A stretch of DNA of 64,000 nucleotides from Bacillus cereus group sp. RP43 (GTDB lineage Bacteria > Bacillota > Bacilli > Bacillales > Bacillaceae_G): positions 62,001 to 126,000 of the forward strand of contig NZ_JARVHQ010000001.1 of assembly GCF_040459645.1 (NCBI RefSeq), read 5' to 3'. The notes under the pieces were generated by a model, which saw only the letters and a list, made by a program, of their open reading frames with translations, was not told the DNA's origin and searched no databases. A program made the translations under genes and the position numbers. How positions within the stretch are numbered: position 1 is the stretch's first letter; the number at the start of each line of letters is the position of its first letter. Shown one piece after another: positions 62,990-64,000 of this stretch.

Positions 62990-63802
62990 ATGGCAACTTT
63001 AGCAGTTGATGCGGTATCTGTTGGCTATAATGAAGGGTTAATTATAGATGGATTAACAGTTGAAATTCCGGAAGGGCAAATTACAACGATTATTGGACCA
63101 AATGGTTGTGGGAAATCTACATTATTAAAAACGGCTTCTCGTATTTTGAAAGCAAAACGAGGTACTGTTTATCTTGATGGAAAAGCAATTGAGAAACAGC
63201 CAACGAAAGAAATCGCAAAGAAAATGGCGATTTTACCACAAACTGCAGAAGTGCCAACAGGCCTTACTGTGTTTGAACTTGTTTCATATGGACGTTTTCC
63301 TCATCAAAAGGGATTTGGAACATTGAAAGAAGAGGATTATCGCTACATTCATTGGGCGCTTGAAGTGACGGGAATGACTGAGTTTGCAAACCGTCCAGCA
63401 GAAGCGTTATCAGGTGGGCAACGTCAACGTGTATGGATTGCGATGGCTCTTGCACAAGGAACAGATTTACTCGTGTTAGATGAACCGACAACATACTTAG
63501 ATATGGCTCATCAGCTTGAAGTATTAAACTTATTGAAGAAGTTAAATCAAGAAGAAGGTAGAACGATCGTTATGGTTATCCATGACTTAAACCATGCTTC
63601 TCGTTTCTCAGATCATATGATTGCATTAAAAGCAGGTAAGCTAATGAAACAAGGAACGCCAGATGAAGTTATGACAAGTGAAACACTTCGTAACGTATTT
63701 GAGATTGAAGCTCAAATCGTTCCATGTCCAGTAAACTGTAAACCAATTTGTTTAACATACGATTTAGCGATGATTAATAATCAATTGCGTAAAAAAGCAT
63801 AA
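62990..63802 (+). CDS. Iron-siderophore ABC transporter ATP-binding protein (FecE/YusV-like)
   Basis: A 270-residue ATPase: Walker A GPNGCGKST (residues about 36-44), signature LSGGQRQRVWIAMAL near 140, Walker B LLVLDEPTTYLD near 160 and the switch His in VIHDLNHASRF near 200. The Cys-rich tail VPCPVNCKPICLTYD is often seen in siderophore ATPases of this type. It starts 15 bp after the second permease. AAAGGGAGG is the ribosome site. Confidence 0.92.
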   Translation: MATLAVDAVSVGYNEGLIIDGLTVEIPEGQITTIIGPNGCGKSTLLKTASRILKAKRGTVYLDGKAIEKQPTKEIAKKMAILPQTAEVPTGLTVFELVSYGRFPHQKGFGTLKEEDYRYIHWALEVTGMTEFANRPAEALSGGQRQRVWIAMALAQGTDLLVLDEPTTYLDMAHQLEVLNLLKKLNQEEGRTIVMVIHDLNHASRFSDHMIALKAGKLMKQGTPDEVMTSETLRNVFEIEAQIVPCPVNCKPICLTYDLAMINNQLRKKA

Positions 63803-63808
63803 GTAGAA

Positions 63809-63827
63809 CCCCCTCTTTAAGAGGGGG
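63809..63827. terminator. Strong GC hairpin after the ATPase gene
   Basis: CCCCCTCTT (63809-63817) pairs with AAGAGGGGG (63819-63827). There is no T-run after it, so it may protect the 3' end of the importer message rather than stop polymerase fully. Confidence 0.5.
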
Positions 63828-63874
63828 ACTTCTAATGGACGTTGAGCTTCTTATATACGAATGGGAAGTTGAAC

Positions 63875-63929
63875 GCCCGTTAGAACGGGCTATAAACAAC
63901 AATTAATGAAAATATATTAATTAATTGTT
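63875..63929. repeat. Two hairpins before the next gene, one bcr1-like
   Basis: GCCCGTT (63875-63881) pairs with AACGGGC (63884-63890), near a TTTAT on the minus strand, which recalls the 5' end of bcr1. Next to it AACAATTAAT (63898-63907) and ATTAATTGTT (63920-63929) form a second hairpin. The typical bcr1 3' end is not seen, so the identity as bcr1 is weak. Confidence 0.3.
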
Positions 63930-63991
63930 ACTTTCGTTTCTTATAGTTCATTGTAACTTATAAGAGAAATACAGCTAGAAGGAGTGGGAAC

Positions 63992-64000
63992 ATGAAGAAT
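63992..64000 (+). CDS. Start of the next gene, probably the siderophore-binding lipoprotein (partial)
   Basis: Only ATGAAGAAT (Met-Lys-Asn) is inside the window, preceded by AAGGAG 8 bases before. A Lys right after Met fits a signal peptide, and the place after two permeases and an ATPase fits the substrate-binding protein, but only the start is seen. Confidence 0.4.

Noticed and set aside
1..64000. tRNA, rRNA, CRISPR array, prophage or transposase gene
   Set aside because: No cloverleaf-like sequence, regularly spaced repeat or recognisable phage or transposase protein was seen; only bcr1-type repeats suggest mobility.

Overview
The window is about 35% G+C by eye and comes from the chromosome of a Firmicute of the Bacillus cereus group (B. 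cereus, B. anthracis, B. thuringiensis and relatives; the species cannot be decided here). The evidence is the gene content (gerQ, cwlJ, rsfA, hemQ, lipL, a HemAT with globin residues H123 and Y70), the local synteny with the ywd/ywf region of B. subtilis (pdxK, ung, ywdI, ywdK, gerQ, hemQ, pta, lipL, rsfA), and bcr1-type interspersed repeats, which are known only from this group. A parS site at 30.4 kb fits an origin-proximal position. I saw no tRNA, rRNA, CRISPR, prophage or insertion sequence with a transposase.

Layout. 0-4.4 kb: the end of a methionine sulfoxide reductase gene, then an RND efflux pump (SwrC/YerP type) and its divergent TetR repressor, with two operators between them. 4.4-7.1 kb: an MBOAT O-acetyltransferase and a DHHW/SGNH partner that is cut by one in-frame stop codon. 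7.3-10.6 kb: an ABC-F ATPase and a TetR-SDR pair sharing a duplicated operator. 10.7-25.7 kb: cell-surface polysaccharide genes (CsbB/YfhO pair, a flippase, GT2, a GT39-like protein, a Wzy/ligase-like protein, GT4, TagA), interrupted by a thioesterase, the aerotaxis receptor HemAT and a TRIC channel. A 31-codon remnant of a glycosyltransferase lies at 14.6 kb.

25.8-38.5 kb: niacin transporter NiaP, a LytTR regulator with a degenerate receiver next to the pyruvate/peptide transporter gene cstA and its small partner ybdD, the parS site, a diguanylate cyclase, pdxK, a GAF-type two-component system, azoreductase, a YeiL-like Crp/Fnr regulator, a nucleotidase and a ClC-family protein. 38.8-42.6 kb: a SAM (S-box) riboswitch controls metY-metA, and hom follows with its own promoter, giving the route from aspartate semialdehyde to homocysteine.

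42.6-52.5 kb: a YczE-like membrane protein, a LacI regulator, an SGNH hydrolase-ABC-ABC-ung operon, a HAD phosphatase, a purine/uracil permease, a potassium channel, ywdI and ywdK. 52.5-60.7 kb: spore germination genes gerQ-cwlJ, a full 159-bp bcr1 element, a D-Ala-D-Ala carboxypeptidase, hemQ, pta, an unknown gene, lipL, a lipoprotein, the forespore regulator rsfA with a sigma-F/G-like promoter, and a DUF1450 gene. 60.7-64 kb: a Fur-controlled iron-siderophore ABC importer, with the next gene cut off by the window end.

The most interesting non-gene signals are the 44-bp palindrome holding parS; three bcr1-type elements, two of which are exactly the length expected if the 159-bp form lost 85 bp between two CCCG copies; the nonsense-interrupted DHHW gene; and the LytTR regulator that lacks every conserved phosphorylation residue.
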